From an uncultured Candidatus Saccharibacteria bacterium (lineage in GTDB: Bacteria > Patescibacteriota > Saccharimonadia > Saccharimonadales > Saccharimonadaceae), in NCBI GenBank assembly GCA_948514425.1, contig CAOQYN010000013.1:1-21744 (forward strand): a stretch of 21,744 bases of DNA, written 5' to 3'. The notes beneath the pieces were generated by a model. It saw only the letters and a program-made list of their open reading frames with translations, did not search any database and was not told the origin of the DNA. Shown here piece by piece: positions 13,839 to 21,198 of this stretch; position 1 is the stretch's first letter; the number at the start of each line of letters is the position of its first letter. The position numbers and the translations under genes are program-made.

Positions 13839-14462
13839 ATGAGCGAAGAACTCAAAGAAAAAGCAAATGAAGTCAAAAATATCTCAATCGAGTTAATCAA
13901 AAAACTCAAAGAATTGTCTGGTGTTGGCTTGACCGACGCAAAAAACGCACTGGTTGAAGCTAAAGGAGATTTTGACAAAGCTCTTGAAGCGATGCGCAAA
14001 AAAGGTATGACCAAAGCTGAAAAGCGCGGCGATCGCGAAACTCGCGAAGGCATCATCGAAACTTATGTCCACGATGGTCGCTTGGGTGCCATCATTGAAG
14101 TCAACTGTGAGACCAGCTTCGTCGCCAAAACCGAAGAATTCAAGGATCTTGCCCACAAGCTTGCCATGCAAGTCGCCAGCATGAACCCGCTATACATTAG
14201 CCTTGAAGACATTCCAGCGTCCGACATGAAAGCCAAGCGCAAGGAGTTAGAAGAAAACTTCAAAGGCCCAGAAAATATGAAAGATCAAATTCTTGACGGT
14301 CAAATCAAGAAAGCCTTTGGCGAAAAAGTTCTCTTGCAGCAGCCATACATTTTGGATGACAGTATGACCGTAGAACAGTTTATCAAAAATGCTGTCGCCA
14401 AAACTGGCGAAAATATCACTATTAGCCAATTCAAACGTCTCGAAGTTGGCGTCACTGAGTAG
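13839..14462 (+). CDS. tsf: Elongation factor Ts
   Basis: Guanine-nucleotide exchange factor for EF-Tu. The N-terminal UBA-like region reads IKKLKELSGVGLTDAKNALVEAKGD, and the conserved core has VNCETSFVAKTEEFKDLAHKLAMQ. At 207 aa it is shorter than E. coli EF-Ts (283 aa) and near the size of compact forms such as that of Thermus, so the C-terminal core repeat and coiled-coil are reduced. It carries about ten extra residues at the N-terminus. It is preceded by rpsB 43 nt upstream and followed by a terminator; pyrH, usually next, is absent. Confidence 0.95.
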   Translation: MSEELKEKANEVKNISIELIKKLKELSGVGLTDAKNALVEAKGDFDKALEAMRKKGMTKAEKRGDRETREGIIETYVHDGRLGAIIEVNCETSFVAKTEEFKDLAHKLAMQVASMNPLYISLEDIPASDMKAKRKELEENFKGPENMKDQILDGQIKKAFGEKVLLQQPYILDDSMTVEQFIKNAVAKTGENITISQFKRLEVGVTE

Positions 14463-14479
14463 TTATCGGTACTATGCAT

Positions 14480-14511
14480 ATAAGTCACCTCAATCAAGGG
14501 GTGACTTATTT
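14480..14511 (+). terminator. Intrinsic terminator after tsf
   Basis: ATAAGTCACC (14480-14489) pairs with GGTGACTTAT (14500-14509). Two more inner pairs (T-G and C-G) leave a loop of about 6 nt, and a T-rich stretch follows. It ends the rpsB-tsf transcript. Confidence 0.9.
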
Positions 14512-14541
14512 ATTGCAAGTATTCTATACACCATACTTTTA

Positions 14542-14550
14542 TGGTACAAT
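14542..14550 (+). promoter_or_regulatory. Extended -10 promoter of frr
   Basis: TGG plus TACAAT (14545-14550) would start RNA near 14557, giving a 20-nt leader that holds the Shine-Dalgarno AGAGGA (14567-14572). No convincing -35 is seen. Confidence 0.6.
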
Positions 14551-14576
14551 TAAGCCATTACTAACGAGAGGATTTT

Positions 14577-15119
14577 ATGTTTGACGACAGCGAATATCGC
14601 ACTGCTATGGAAAATGTCATTGTACGTTTTCAGGACGAAATGAAAAAAGTTCGGACTGGGCGTGCTCACCCCGATATGTTAGCCAACATCAAAGTTGAGG
14701 TCTACGGACAATTCATGCCCCTAAATCAAGCTGCCAACATTACCGCTTCTGGTGCCACCCTCCTCGTAGTCACTCCATTCGATCCTAGCAACATTCAAGC
14801 TATTGCCGCCGCAATCCGCAACGACGAATCACTTGGGCTTAACCCATCCGATGATGGGCATGTTGTACGCGTACCAGTTCCGCCACTCACAGAAGAGCGT
14901 CGTAAGGAGATTGTCAAAACTGCATCCAGCAAAGTCGAAGAAGCTAAAATCGCAATCCGCAACGTCCGCGAAGACGCCCGCAAAGAACTCAAAACTGCCG
15001 AACTCCCCGAAGATACTAAAAAACGTGCCGAGAAAGACGTTGACGAACTCACCAAAACCTACAGCGACAAAATCGACACTGTTTTCAAAGACAAAACTAC
15101 AGAGATTATGGCAATCTAA
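14577..15119 (+). CDS. frr: Ribosome recycling factor
   Basis: RRF splits post-termination ribosomes together with EF-G. The 180-aa protein shows the KVRTGRAHPDML motif near the N-terminus, PLNQAANI, VTPFDPS, AIAAAIRNDESLGLNPSDDG, RVPVPPLTEERRKEIVK and a long C-terminal helix, all typical and in order. Length is close to the normal 185 aa. Its own promoter follows the tsf terminator, and its TAA stop overlaps the uppS ATG (TAATG), so the two are translationally coupled. Confidence 0.96.
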   Translation: MFDDSEYRTAMENVIVRFQDEMKKVRTGRAHPDMLANIKVEVYGQFMPLNQAANITASGATLLVVTPFDPSNIQAIAAAIRNDESLGLNPSDDGHVVRVPVPPLTEERRKEIVKTASSKVEEAKIAIRNVREDARKELKTAELPEDTKKRAEKDVDELTKTYSDKIDTVFKDKTTEIMAI

Positions 15120-15799
15120 TGGCAAAACCTCTGGAACATATCGGTTTTATTGCTGATGGCAACCGACGTTGGGCACGCGATCATCACTTGCCAACTCTTG
15201 AAGGACACCGTCGCGGATTCGACAAAGTCGAAGTTATTATTGATGCTCTAAAAAACACCGAGGTAGAATATATATCATTCTACCTTTTCAGCACTGAAAA
15301 TTGGAATCGTACTGAAGAAGAGGTGAGCTATCTCATGCAATTAGCAGGCGATAAAATCAAAAGCCTAACCAAAAAGCTCAAAAAGCAAAACCTTCGCATT
15401 GTCATCATGGGACGTCCAGAGCCAGTCGACCCTGATTTATGGTCTAAGATGATGCAAGCCGAACAAGAAACTATGAACAACACCGGTATGACAGTCTGCA
15501 TTTGCTTTAATTACGGCGGGGAATGGGAAATCGCCGACGCCGCCACGAAGGCCGTCCAAGCTGGGGAGACCAAACTCACACCTCAAACTTTTGCCAAATA
15601 TCTTTATCACCCTGAAGTACCAAGTTGCGATCTCATTATCCGCACGAGCGGCGAGCAGCGCCTCTCTGGCTTCCAACTCTGGCGCTCCGCCTATTCTGAA
15701 TTCTGGTTCATCGAGAAAAACTTTCCCGATCTTAGTTCCGAAGATTGTCTAGCCGCCCTAGAAGAATACCACAACCGCGGTCGTCGTTTTGGCAAATAA
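15119..15799 (+). CDS. uppS: Isoprenyl (undecaprenyl) diphosphate synthase
   Basis: A cis-prenyltransferase that makes the C55 lipid carrier for cell-wall precursors. It has GFIADGNRRWA (9-19, catalytic Asp13), EGHRRGF, FYLFSTENWNR, FNYGGEWEI and the diphosphate-binding RTSGEQRLSGFQLWRSAYSE near the C-terminus. Length is 226 aa. It is coupled to frr by a 1-nt overlap. cdsA and dxr, which usually follow uppS in this cluster, are missing, so isopentenyl units may come from elsewhere in the genome or from a host; that part is inference. Confidence 0.95.
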   Translation: MAKPLEHIGFIADGNRRWARDHHLPTLEGHRRGFDKVEVIIDALKNTEVEYISFYLFSTENWNRTEEEVSYLMQLAGDKIKSLTKKLKKQNLRIVIMGRPEPVDPDLWSKMMQAEQETMNNTGMTVCICFNYGGEWEIADAATKAVQAGETKLTPQTFAKYLYHPEVPSCDLIIRTSGEQRLSGFQLWRSAYSEFWFIEKNFPDLSSEDCLAALEEYHNRGRRFGK

Positions 15800-15828
15800 A
15801 CTTAAGTGACTTCAACTTAGCCAAAATA

Positions 15829-15837
15829 TGCTATACT
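15829..15837 (+). promoter_or_regulatory. Extended -10 promoter of rseP
   Basis: TGC plus TATACT (15832-15837) lies 8 nt before ATG 15846, so the message would have a leader of 2 nt or none. The box excludes the upstream in-frame ATG at 15828, which lies inside the promoter. Confidence 0.65.
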
Positions 15838-15845
15838 TAGACTGT

Positions 15846-17063
15846 ATGAATATATTACTGGGAATTATTATTGGCCTAATCATTCTGATGCTTCTAGTCG
15901 TTGCTCACGAATTTGGGCATTTTATCATGGCTCGCAAAAACGGTGTCCGCGTTTTAGAATTTGGTATCGGTTTTCCTCCACGCGCTATCGCCTGGGTACG
16001 CAACCCTAGTTGGCAGAAAGGCAAAAAAGGGGTTAAAAAATGGGTTCGTCTCCCAAAGTCTGAATGGAATAAACCTCAGAAACACATGGTTTTCAGCCTT
16101 AACTGGCTACCTATTGGCGGTTTTTGCTCCATGGATGGCGAATCCGACTCCGACACCCGTCAAGGCACTTTTGGTGCTACTAGTTTTTGGAGTAAAACCA
16201 AAATCCTATTTGGCGGCGTGTTGATGAACTGGTTAGTTGCCGCCATCGTACTTACCATCTTGGCTTTTACCGGTATGCCCCAATTCATAGAACACCAATT
16301 TTATCTTGGCAATGACGCCGAGATCATTGGTGATGGCGTCACAGTAGTTGACGTGATCGAAAACTCACCAGCTAAGCAAGCTGGCTTCCAAAAGGGTGAT
16401 CAAATCGTCAAAGTTGAAGACATCACCATCATGTACCCCACTGATGTTACATCCTATGGTCAAGCACACGCTGGCGAAACCGTTAGATACACCGTCAAAA
16501 ATCATGAAACCGAGAGAGAATTATCCGCCAAACTTAATCCCGAAGACTCCGAATATAGCCTAGGCGTCTCTATGTCATATGGACAAACCTTTATCCGTTC
16601 TACTTGGTCAGCTCCGATCGTCGGCCTAGGTACGACTATTCAGCTCACTGGCGAAACTTTCCGTGGCCTCGGTGACATGGTTTGGAACCTCATCTCTGGC
16701 GCCGTTCGACAGTTTAGCAGCGATAGTGTAGTACGTGAAGCTGGACAAACAGCAATTTCTGCCGCTGGCGACGCAGTTAGCGGACCAATCGGTATTATTG
16801 GTATTATTTTCCCAGCCTTCGCTAGCTCCGGCGTTTCCAATCTCGCTTTTCTCGCTGCGATTATTTCTATTTCATTAGCTTGCATGAATGTCTTACCTAT
16901 CCCCGCCCTAGACGGTGGACGCTGGCTCCTCATCGCATTTTACAAGCTCCGTCGCAAACCACTTACAAAGGAGACCGAGGAACGCATCGTCTCACGAGCA
17001 TTTATGATTCTCATTATGCTCATCATCTTTATTTCCATCCTTGACATCACGAGGTTCTTCTAG
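15846..17063 (+). CDS. rseP: Site-2-type intramembrane zinc metalloprotease (RseP family)
   Basis: Cleaves membrane proteins within the bilayer, typically anti-sigma factors or signal-peptide remnants. The first helix carries HEFGH (21-25, zinc ligands His21 and His25 with Glu22), followed by FGIGFPPR. A GGVLMNW motif lies in the second core helix, a PDZ domain at about 160-225 (ENSPAKQAGFQKGDQIVKV), and the third zinc ligand is Asp356 in NVLPIPALDGG. The protein is 405 aa. Between the first helix and the next conserved block there is a basic Trp/Lys-rich stretch of about 30 residues. The stop TAG overlaps the GTG of the next gene by 1 nt. The substrate is unknown; no anti-sigma factor gene is nearby. 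Confidence 0.92.
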   Translation: MNILLGIIIGLIILMLLVVAHEFGHFIMARKNGVRVLEFGIGFPPRAIAWVRNPSWQKGKKGVKKWVRLPKSEWNKPQKHMVFSLNWLPIGGFCSMDGESDSDTRQGTFGATSFWSKTKILFGGVLMNWLVAAIVLTILAFTGMPQFIEHQFYLGNDAEIIGDGVTVVDVIENSPAKQAGFQKGDQIVKVEDITIMYPTDVTSYGQAHAGETVRYTVKNHETERELSAKLNPEDSEYSLGVSMSYGQTFIRSTWSAPIVGLGTTIQLTGETFRGLGDMVWNLISGAVRQFSSDSVVREAGQTAISAAGDAVSGPIGIIGIIFPAFASSGVSNLAFLAAIISISLACMNVLPIPALDGGRWLLIAFYKLRRKPLTKETEERIVSRAFMILIMLIIFISILDITRFF

Positions 17064-17857
17064 TGACAAAAACAAAACCCGCCACTCCATCCAAACATCA
17101 TAAAATTAACTGGTATACCGTCAGGTATACAGTCTTCTTGCTCGTTTGGGTAGCCTTTTCTATGACATTTAGTCAATATGTTATTGGTTTACCACTACTT
17201 CGGATTCTTGGCGACAAGTTCAATCAACCACTGTGGACTTGCATTTATTATGCGCTTACCTATATTTTAGCTTTACTCTTGGTCATTATTCTTCCACCAA
17301 AGCTCCTCCCCAAACTCAAATCAATCAAACCTTCCAACACGAATAAAACAATTCAAGCCGAACCATCCAATCTTCATACTTCCCGTACAGAACTCGGCCT
17401 CAGAGACCTACCGACCGTTATCGACATCGGCTTGGCACCAATTGCTTATATTGCCTATCTCGTTCTGTCTTATGTTTTTACCAGTGCAATGTCAATTTTT
17501 ACATGGTTTAACGCCAAAGAATCTCAAGACGTCGGTTTTGGCTATTTCATCACAACCAACGATCGCATCATCGCCATGATTGCACTCGTCTTCATCGCTC
17601 CAATTGCCGAAGAAATCATCATGCGTGGCTGGCTCTACGGTAAATTACGCGAAAAACTCAAACTCCCAGTCGCCATCTTGCTTGTCTCGTTACTATTCGG
17701 TTTTCTACACGGTCAATGGAATGTCAGCGTTGGTGTCTTTGCTCTCAGTTTAGTACTTTGTGGTCTCAGAGAAATTACTGGCGCGATTTGGAGTGGAATG
17801 TTACTACATATGCTATCAAATGGCATTGCATTTTACTTACTATATATTGCCATATAA
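17063..17857 (+). CDS. CPBP family intramembrane glutamic endopeptidase (Abi/Rce1-like)
   Basis: A 264-aa multi-pass membrane protein with the CPBP motifs EEIIMRG (183-189, Glu183, Glu184, Arg188), FGFLHG (212-217, His216) and HMLSN (249-253, His249 and Asn253). About six hydrophobic segments are visible, two before a polar loop at 80-115 and the rest after. Known relatives process prenylated proteins, take part in bacteriocin immunity or cleave other membrane proteins. It starts with GTG overlapping the rseP stop (TAGTG), with GAGG 8 nt upstream, so two intramembrane proteases are made from one coupled message. Functional cooperation is only suggested by that. Confidence 0.88.
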   Translation: MTKTKPATPSKHHKINWYTVRYTVFLLVWVAFSMTFSQYVIGLPLLRILGDKFNQPLWTCIYYALTYILALLLVIILPPKLLPKLKSIKPSNTNKTIQAEPSNLHTSRTELGLRDLPTVIDIGLAPIAYIAYLVLSYVFTSAMSIFTWFNAKESQDVGFGYFITTNDRIIAMIALVFIAPIAEEIIMRGWLYGKLREKLKLPVAILLVSLLFGFLHGQWNVSVGVFALSLVLCGLREITGAIWSGMLLHMLSNGIAFYLLYIAI

Positions 17858-17886
17858 TTTTTCTCGCGCTAATACATCTAGCCGCC

Positions 17887-17916
17887 TTGCCAAAAACTAC
17901 TTCAACATGCTACACT
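17887..17916 (+). promoter_or_regulatory. Promoter of proS
   Basis: TTGCCA (17887-17892, 5 of 6), an 18-nt spacer ending in TGC, and TACACT (17911-17916). Ten nt separate it from ATG 17927, so the leader is about 4 nt. A palindrome ACTATATAGT (17914-17923) overlaps the box. Confidence 0.7.
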
Positions 17917-17926
17917 ATATAGTATT

Positions 17927-19147
17927 ATGCGTTTAAGTCAAAGTTTTATCAAAACTCTACGCTCAGCTCCGAAAGATGAGACTGCTCGTGGAGCCCAATA
18001 TCTTAGTCGTGCAGGCTATATTTACAAAGAAATCGCTGGAGTCTACGATTATCTTCCATTTGGTCTGCGTGTGCTTGATAACATCAAGACCATCGTTCGC
18101 GAAGAACTTAATCGTATCGGCGGCGAAGAATGCTTAATGTCTACCCTGCAAAATCCTGAACCTTGGATCAAAACCGATCGCTGGGATCCAGAAAAAATGG
18201 ATATTTGGTTCCGCACACAGCTTGCCGCAGGTGGTGAACTCGGTCTCGGCCCAACCCACGAGGAACCTTTTACCGAAATGCTCCGCAACTACATCTCCAG
18301 CTACAAGGATCTTCCAGTCGCGGTTTATCAAATTCAAACTAAGTTCCGCAATGAATTGCGCGCCAAATCCGGCATCATGCGTGGTCGCGAATTCTTAATG
18401 AAAGACATGTACACCTTCGCAACCAACGAAGAGGAACATGACAAACTATATGAAGAAGTCAAAAATGCCTATATCCGCATCTATGACCGTCTCGGTATCG
18501 GCAGCGACACCTTTGTGACTTTCGCCAGTGGTGGCGTTTTCTCCAAATACAGCCACGAGTTTCAGACTCTCTGTGAAGTTGGTGAAGACAACATTTATTA
18601 TAATGCCGACAAGTCCGTCGTCCTCAACGAGGAAGTATTGATTGACGAAGTGATGAATGATCTCGGAGTCAAGCGCGAAGAACTCGAAAATACCAGAGCT
18701 GCCGAAGTTGGTAACATCTTTACCTTGGGAACCAAGTTTTCAGCTCCGCTCGGTCTCGAATACACCGATAAAAACGGCGAACGCAAGCCAGTCCTTATGG
18801 GCTGCTACGGTATCGGTATTTCGCGCGTCATGGGCGTTATCGCCGAAAAGATGTGCGATGACAAAGGTCTCGTTTGGCCAGAAAATATTGCTCCATACAA
18901 ATATTACCTCATCGGATTAAACGAAGAGGGTGTGAAAAAAGCAGAAGAGCTTTACCATGGTCACGAAGAAGAAGTTATCTTTGATGATCGCGACCTACAC
19001 GCCGGTGAAAAATTTGCCGATGCCGAACTTATGGGTATCCCATATCGCGTAGTCATTAGTGACAAAACTCTCGCTGACGGCAAAGCAGAAGTCACCAATC
19101 GTCAAACTGGCGAAACAAAGCTCGTTGACTTAGCCGAACTTTATTAA
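17927..19147 (+). CDS. proS: Prolyl-tRNA synthetase, short form without editing insert
   Basis: Class II synthetase charging tRNA-Pro. Motif 1 lies around VYDYLPFGLRVLDNI. The TxE loop is GPTHEEPFTEM, motif 2 reads TKFRNELRAKSGIMRGREFLMKD, and motif 3 is GCYGIGISRVMG (about 291-302). A C-terminal anticodon-binding domain follows, ending in VDLAELY. At 406 aa it is far shorter than E. coli ProS (572 aa). The roughly 180-residue INS domain that clears Ala-tRNA-Pro, normally between motifs 2 and 3, is absent. The motifs are bacterial-type, so this resembles the compact alphaproteobacterial and mitochondrial forms. Editing in trans or tolerance of mischarging would be needed. Confidence 0.93.
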   Translation: MRLSQSFIKTLRSAPKDETARGAQYLSRAGYIYKEIAGVYDYLPFGLRVLDNIKTIVREELNRIGGEECLMSTLQNPEPWIKTDRWDPEKMDIWFRTQLAAGGELGLGPTHEEPFTEMLRNYISSYKDLPVAVYQIQTKFRNELRAKSGIMRGREFLMKDMYTFATNEEEHDKLYEEVKNAYIRIYDRLGIGSDTFVTFASGGVFSKYSHEFQTLCEVGEDNIYYNADKSVVLNEEVLIDEVMNDLGVKREELENTRAAEVGNIFTLGTKFSAPLGLEYTDKNGERKPVLMGCYGIGISRVMGVIAEKMCDDKGLVWPENIAPYKYYLIGLNEEGVKKAEELYHGHEEEVIFDDRDLHAGEKFADAELMGIPYRVVISDKTLADGKAEVTNRQTGETKLVDLAELY

Positions 19148-19157
19148 AATCCAAAGG

Positions 19158-19186
19158 TTTACAATTACCGTAATCAGTGATAGACT
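19158..19186 (+). promoter_or_regulatory. Promoter of greA
   Basis: TTTACA (19158-19163), a 17-nt spacer ending in TGA, and TAGACT (19181-19186). ATG 19198 is 11 nt away, giving a leader of about 5 nt. Two short dyads, ATTAC-C-GTAAT (19164-19174) and ACTAC-TTA-GTAGT (19184-19196), lie within it. Confidence 0.7.
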
Positions 19187-19197
19187 ACTTAGTAGTT

Positions 19198-19644
19198 ATG
19201 AAAAAGACAGTTAACCTCACACCAGCCGGCAAGGCTGAACTAGAAAAAGAATTAGCCGACCTGATCGCCGAGCGCCCTGCTATCGCCGAACGTATCGCAA
19301 CCGCTCGAGCTTTCGGCGATCTCTCGGAAAACCAAGAATATACTGATGCTCGTGCCGAACAAAAGAATGTCGAAAACCGTATTATTGAGATCGAAGACAT
19401 TCTTAAAAACGCCGAGATTATCAAAGCGCCACGCGCTAATGATTCTGTCGTTATGGGCGCCACCGTCGCAATCGATATGGCTGGTAAAGAATTTACTTAC
19501 ACCGTCGTCGGCCCAGTTGAGGCAAACCCACTTGAAGGTAAAATTTCTCACGAGTCTCCAATCGGCAAAGAGCTAATGGGGCGAAAAGCTGGAGAAACCT
19601 TTGACTTTAATGGCAAAACAGTCAAAATCAAAAGTATTTCCTAA
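19198..19644 (+). CDS. greA: Transcription elongation factor GreA
   Basis: Rescues backtracked RNA polymerase by stimulating transcript cleavage. The 148-aa protein has the N-terminal coiled coil starting LTPAGKAELEKEL, with the acidic tip region FGDLSENQEYTDARAEQ, and the C-terminal FKBP-like domain YTVVGPVEANPLEGKISHES followed by PIGKELMGRKAGE. Length is slightly under the E. coli protein (158 aa). An in-frame ATG at 19177 precedes the -10 box and is rejected; ATG 19198 follows it by 11 nt. Confidence 0.95.
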   Translation: MKKTVNLTPAGKAELEKELADLIAERPAIAERIATARAFGDLSENQEYTDARAEQKNVENRIIEIEDILKNAEIIKAPRANDSVVMGATVAIDMAGKEFTYTVVGPVEANPLEGKISHESPIGKELMGRKAGETFDFNGKTVKIKSIS

Positions 19645-19650
19645 TAATCT

Positions 19651-19679
19651 TTTACCTATCGCCCAAAATCTGCTATAAT
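19651..19679 (+). promoter_or_regulatory. Promoter of lysS
   Basis: TTTACC (19651-19656), a 17-nt spacer ending in TGC, and TATAAT (19674-19679). It is 8 nt from ATG 19688, so the mRNA is leaderless or has about 2 nt. A 12-bp palindrome ATAATATATTAT (19675-19686) joins the box to the start codon. Confidence 0.75.
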
Positions 19680-19687
19680 ATATTATT

Positions 19688-21148
19688 ATGACTACTTTGA
19701 ATGATTATCGCGATGAGCGATTGCGTAAATTACGCCAAATTCGCGAATTAGGAATTAACCCCTACCCTGCAAAATCACATCGCAATACAAAAATTGCTAC
19801 CATCCTTAATCATTTTGAAGAAAAAAATGGTCAAGAAGTATGTATTGCCGGGCGGATAGTCGCTATTCGTACTTTCGGTAAAATTGCTTTCGTCAAGCTT
19901 CGTGACTATAGCGGCGAAGTCCAGATCTTCATGGAAAAAACTGACAACGTCAGTGATAAAATGTTTGGTGTCAAACAGCTCAAATTACTCGACACTGGAG
20001 ATTTCGTTGAAGCTACTGGCATAGTCGGCAAGAGCAGCACTGGCGAAATCTCTGTGTTTACGAACGAGATCAGATTGCTTACCAAAAGCTTACGCCCACT
20101 ACCAGGATATGACGGTCTGACCAACAAAGAAGAACGTTATCGTCGTCGCTACGTCGATATGAACGTCAACCCCGAGGTGCGTGAGCGTCTTGTACGTCGT
20201 AGTAAATTCTGGCAGGCTACACGCGATTTCATGAATGCTCATGGTTTTATCGAAATTAATACTCCAGTTCTCGAAACTACAACTGGGGGCGCCGACGCTA
20301 ACCCCTTCGTTACCCATATGGATGCACTCGATAGCGACTATTATCTTCGCATTAGCCAAGAACTTCCTCTCAAGCGCTTACTTGGCGGTGGCTTTGAAAA
20401 AGTTTACGATATTGGTCCAAGATTCCGCAACGAAGGAGTTGACGACGAGCACTTACCAGAACATATTGCCTTCGAAAGTTATGCTGCCTACGAAGATTAC
20501 GAAGACGGCATGGCACTTTACGAAGAAATGATTAAGTATGTCGCCAAAGAAACCTGGGGAACTCTACAATTCAACGTTGGTGGTTTTGAAATCAATTTAG
20601 ACCAAGAGTGGCCGCGTATCAAATACGCTGATCTGTTAAGGGATAAATTCAACATCGACGTTTTTAATCCCAACCGCGATCAAATGCTCAACATCTTGCA
20701 AGAAAATCATGTTACTGTTGATCCGAACGCCAATGATGGACGTCTGATTGATCATCTCTGGAAACTCATCCGCAAAACTTCGGCCGGACCATACTGGCTC
20801 GTAGAAGAACCGCTCAGCCTAAGCCCACTCGCCAAAATCAGTGACGAAAACCCCCTCGTAACTCAGAGATTTCATCCGATTATCGCTGGTACCGAAATGG
20901 GCAACGGCTATTCTGAGCTTAATGACCCGCTCGACCAGCTTGCCAGATTCGAAGAACAACAAGCCATGCGCGACAATGGCGACGATGAAGCGCAAATGCT
21001 CGACATGGACTTCGTTGAAATGCTCGAATACGGCATGCCTCCTGCCTGTGGCTGGGGCAATTCTGAACGTAACTTCTGGCTTCTAGAAGGTGTCAGCGGT
21101 CGCGAAGCCGTGCCATTCCCGATTATCAAAAAGCGTAACGAAGACTAA
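19688..21148 (+). CDS. lysS: Lysyl-tRNA synthetase, class II
   Basis: Charges tRNA-Lys. An N-terminal OB-fold anticodon-binding domain (about 50-140, with VCIAGRIVAIRTFGKIAFVKLRD) is followed by the class II core: RYRRRYVDMNVNPEVRERLVRRSKF, the ETTTGGADANPF block, RISQELPLKRLLGGG, motif 2 with RFRNEG, and GTEMGNGYSELNDP, which binds lysine. Motif 3 is atypical: ACGWGNSERNFWLLEG, where the family usually reads GLGIGIDR. The end is PFPIIKKRNED. At 486 aa it has normal length. The HLPEH and YAAYEDYEDGM segments fit LysRS better than AspRS or AsnRS. It could be a CPR-type divergent subclass. Confidence 0.9.
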   Translation: MTTLNDYRDERLRKLRQIRELGINPYPAKSHRNTKIATILNHFEEKNGQEVCIAGRIVAIRTFGKIAFVKLRDYSGEVQIFMEKTDNVSDKMFGVKQLKLLDTGDFVEATGIVGKSSTGEISVFTNEIRLLTKSLRPLPGYDGLTNKEERYRRRYVDMNVNPEVRERLVRRSKFWQATRDFMNAHGFIEINTPVLETTTGGADANPFVTHMDALDSDYYLRISQELPLKRLLGGGFEKVYDIGPRFRNEGVDDEHLPEHIAFESYAAYEDYEDGMALYEEMIKYVAKETWGTLQFNVGGFEINLDQEWPRIKYADLLRDKFNIDVFNPNRDQMLNILQENHVTVDPNANDGRLIDHLWKLIRKTSAGPYWLVEEPLSLSPLAKISDENPLVTQRFHPIIAGTEMGNGYSELNDPLDQLARFEEQQAMRDNGDDEAQMLDMDFVEMLEYGMPPACGWGNSERNFWLLEGVSGREAVPFPIIKKRNED

Positions 21149-21161
21149 TTTTCCTTTCAAG

Positions 21162-21198
21162 CACTCATCATATGATATAATCATAAACAAGATGAGTG
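21162..21198. repeat. Nested inverted repeats around the ldh promoter
   Basis: CACTCATC (21162-21169) is inverted at 21191-21198, covering the ATG. Within it TATGAT (21171-21176) and ATCATA (21180-21185) form a second dyad over the -10 box. Confidence 0.6.
21173..21181 (+). promoter_or_regulatory. Extended -10 promoter of the lactate dehydrogenase gene
   Basis: TGA plus TATAAT (21176-21181), 10 nt before ATG 21192, predicts a 4-nt leader. No good -35 is visible. Confidence 0.7.

Noticed and set aside
19177..19197. Upstream ATG 19177 for greA
   Set aside because: It precedes the -10 box TAGACT (19181-19186); the family N-terminus starts at ATG 19198.
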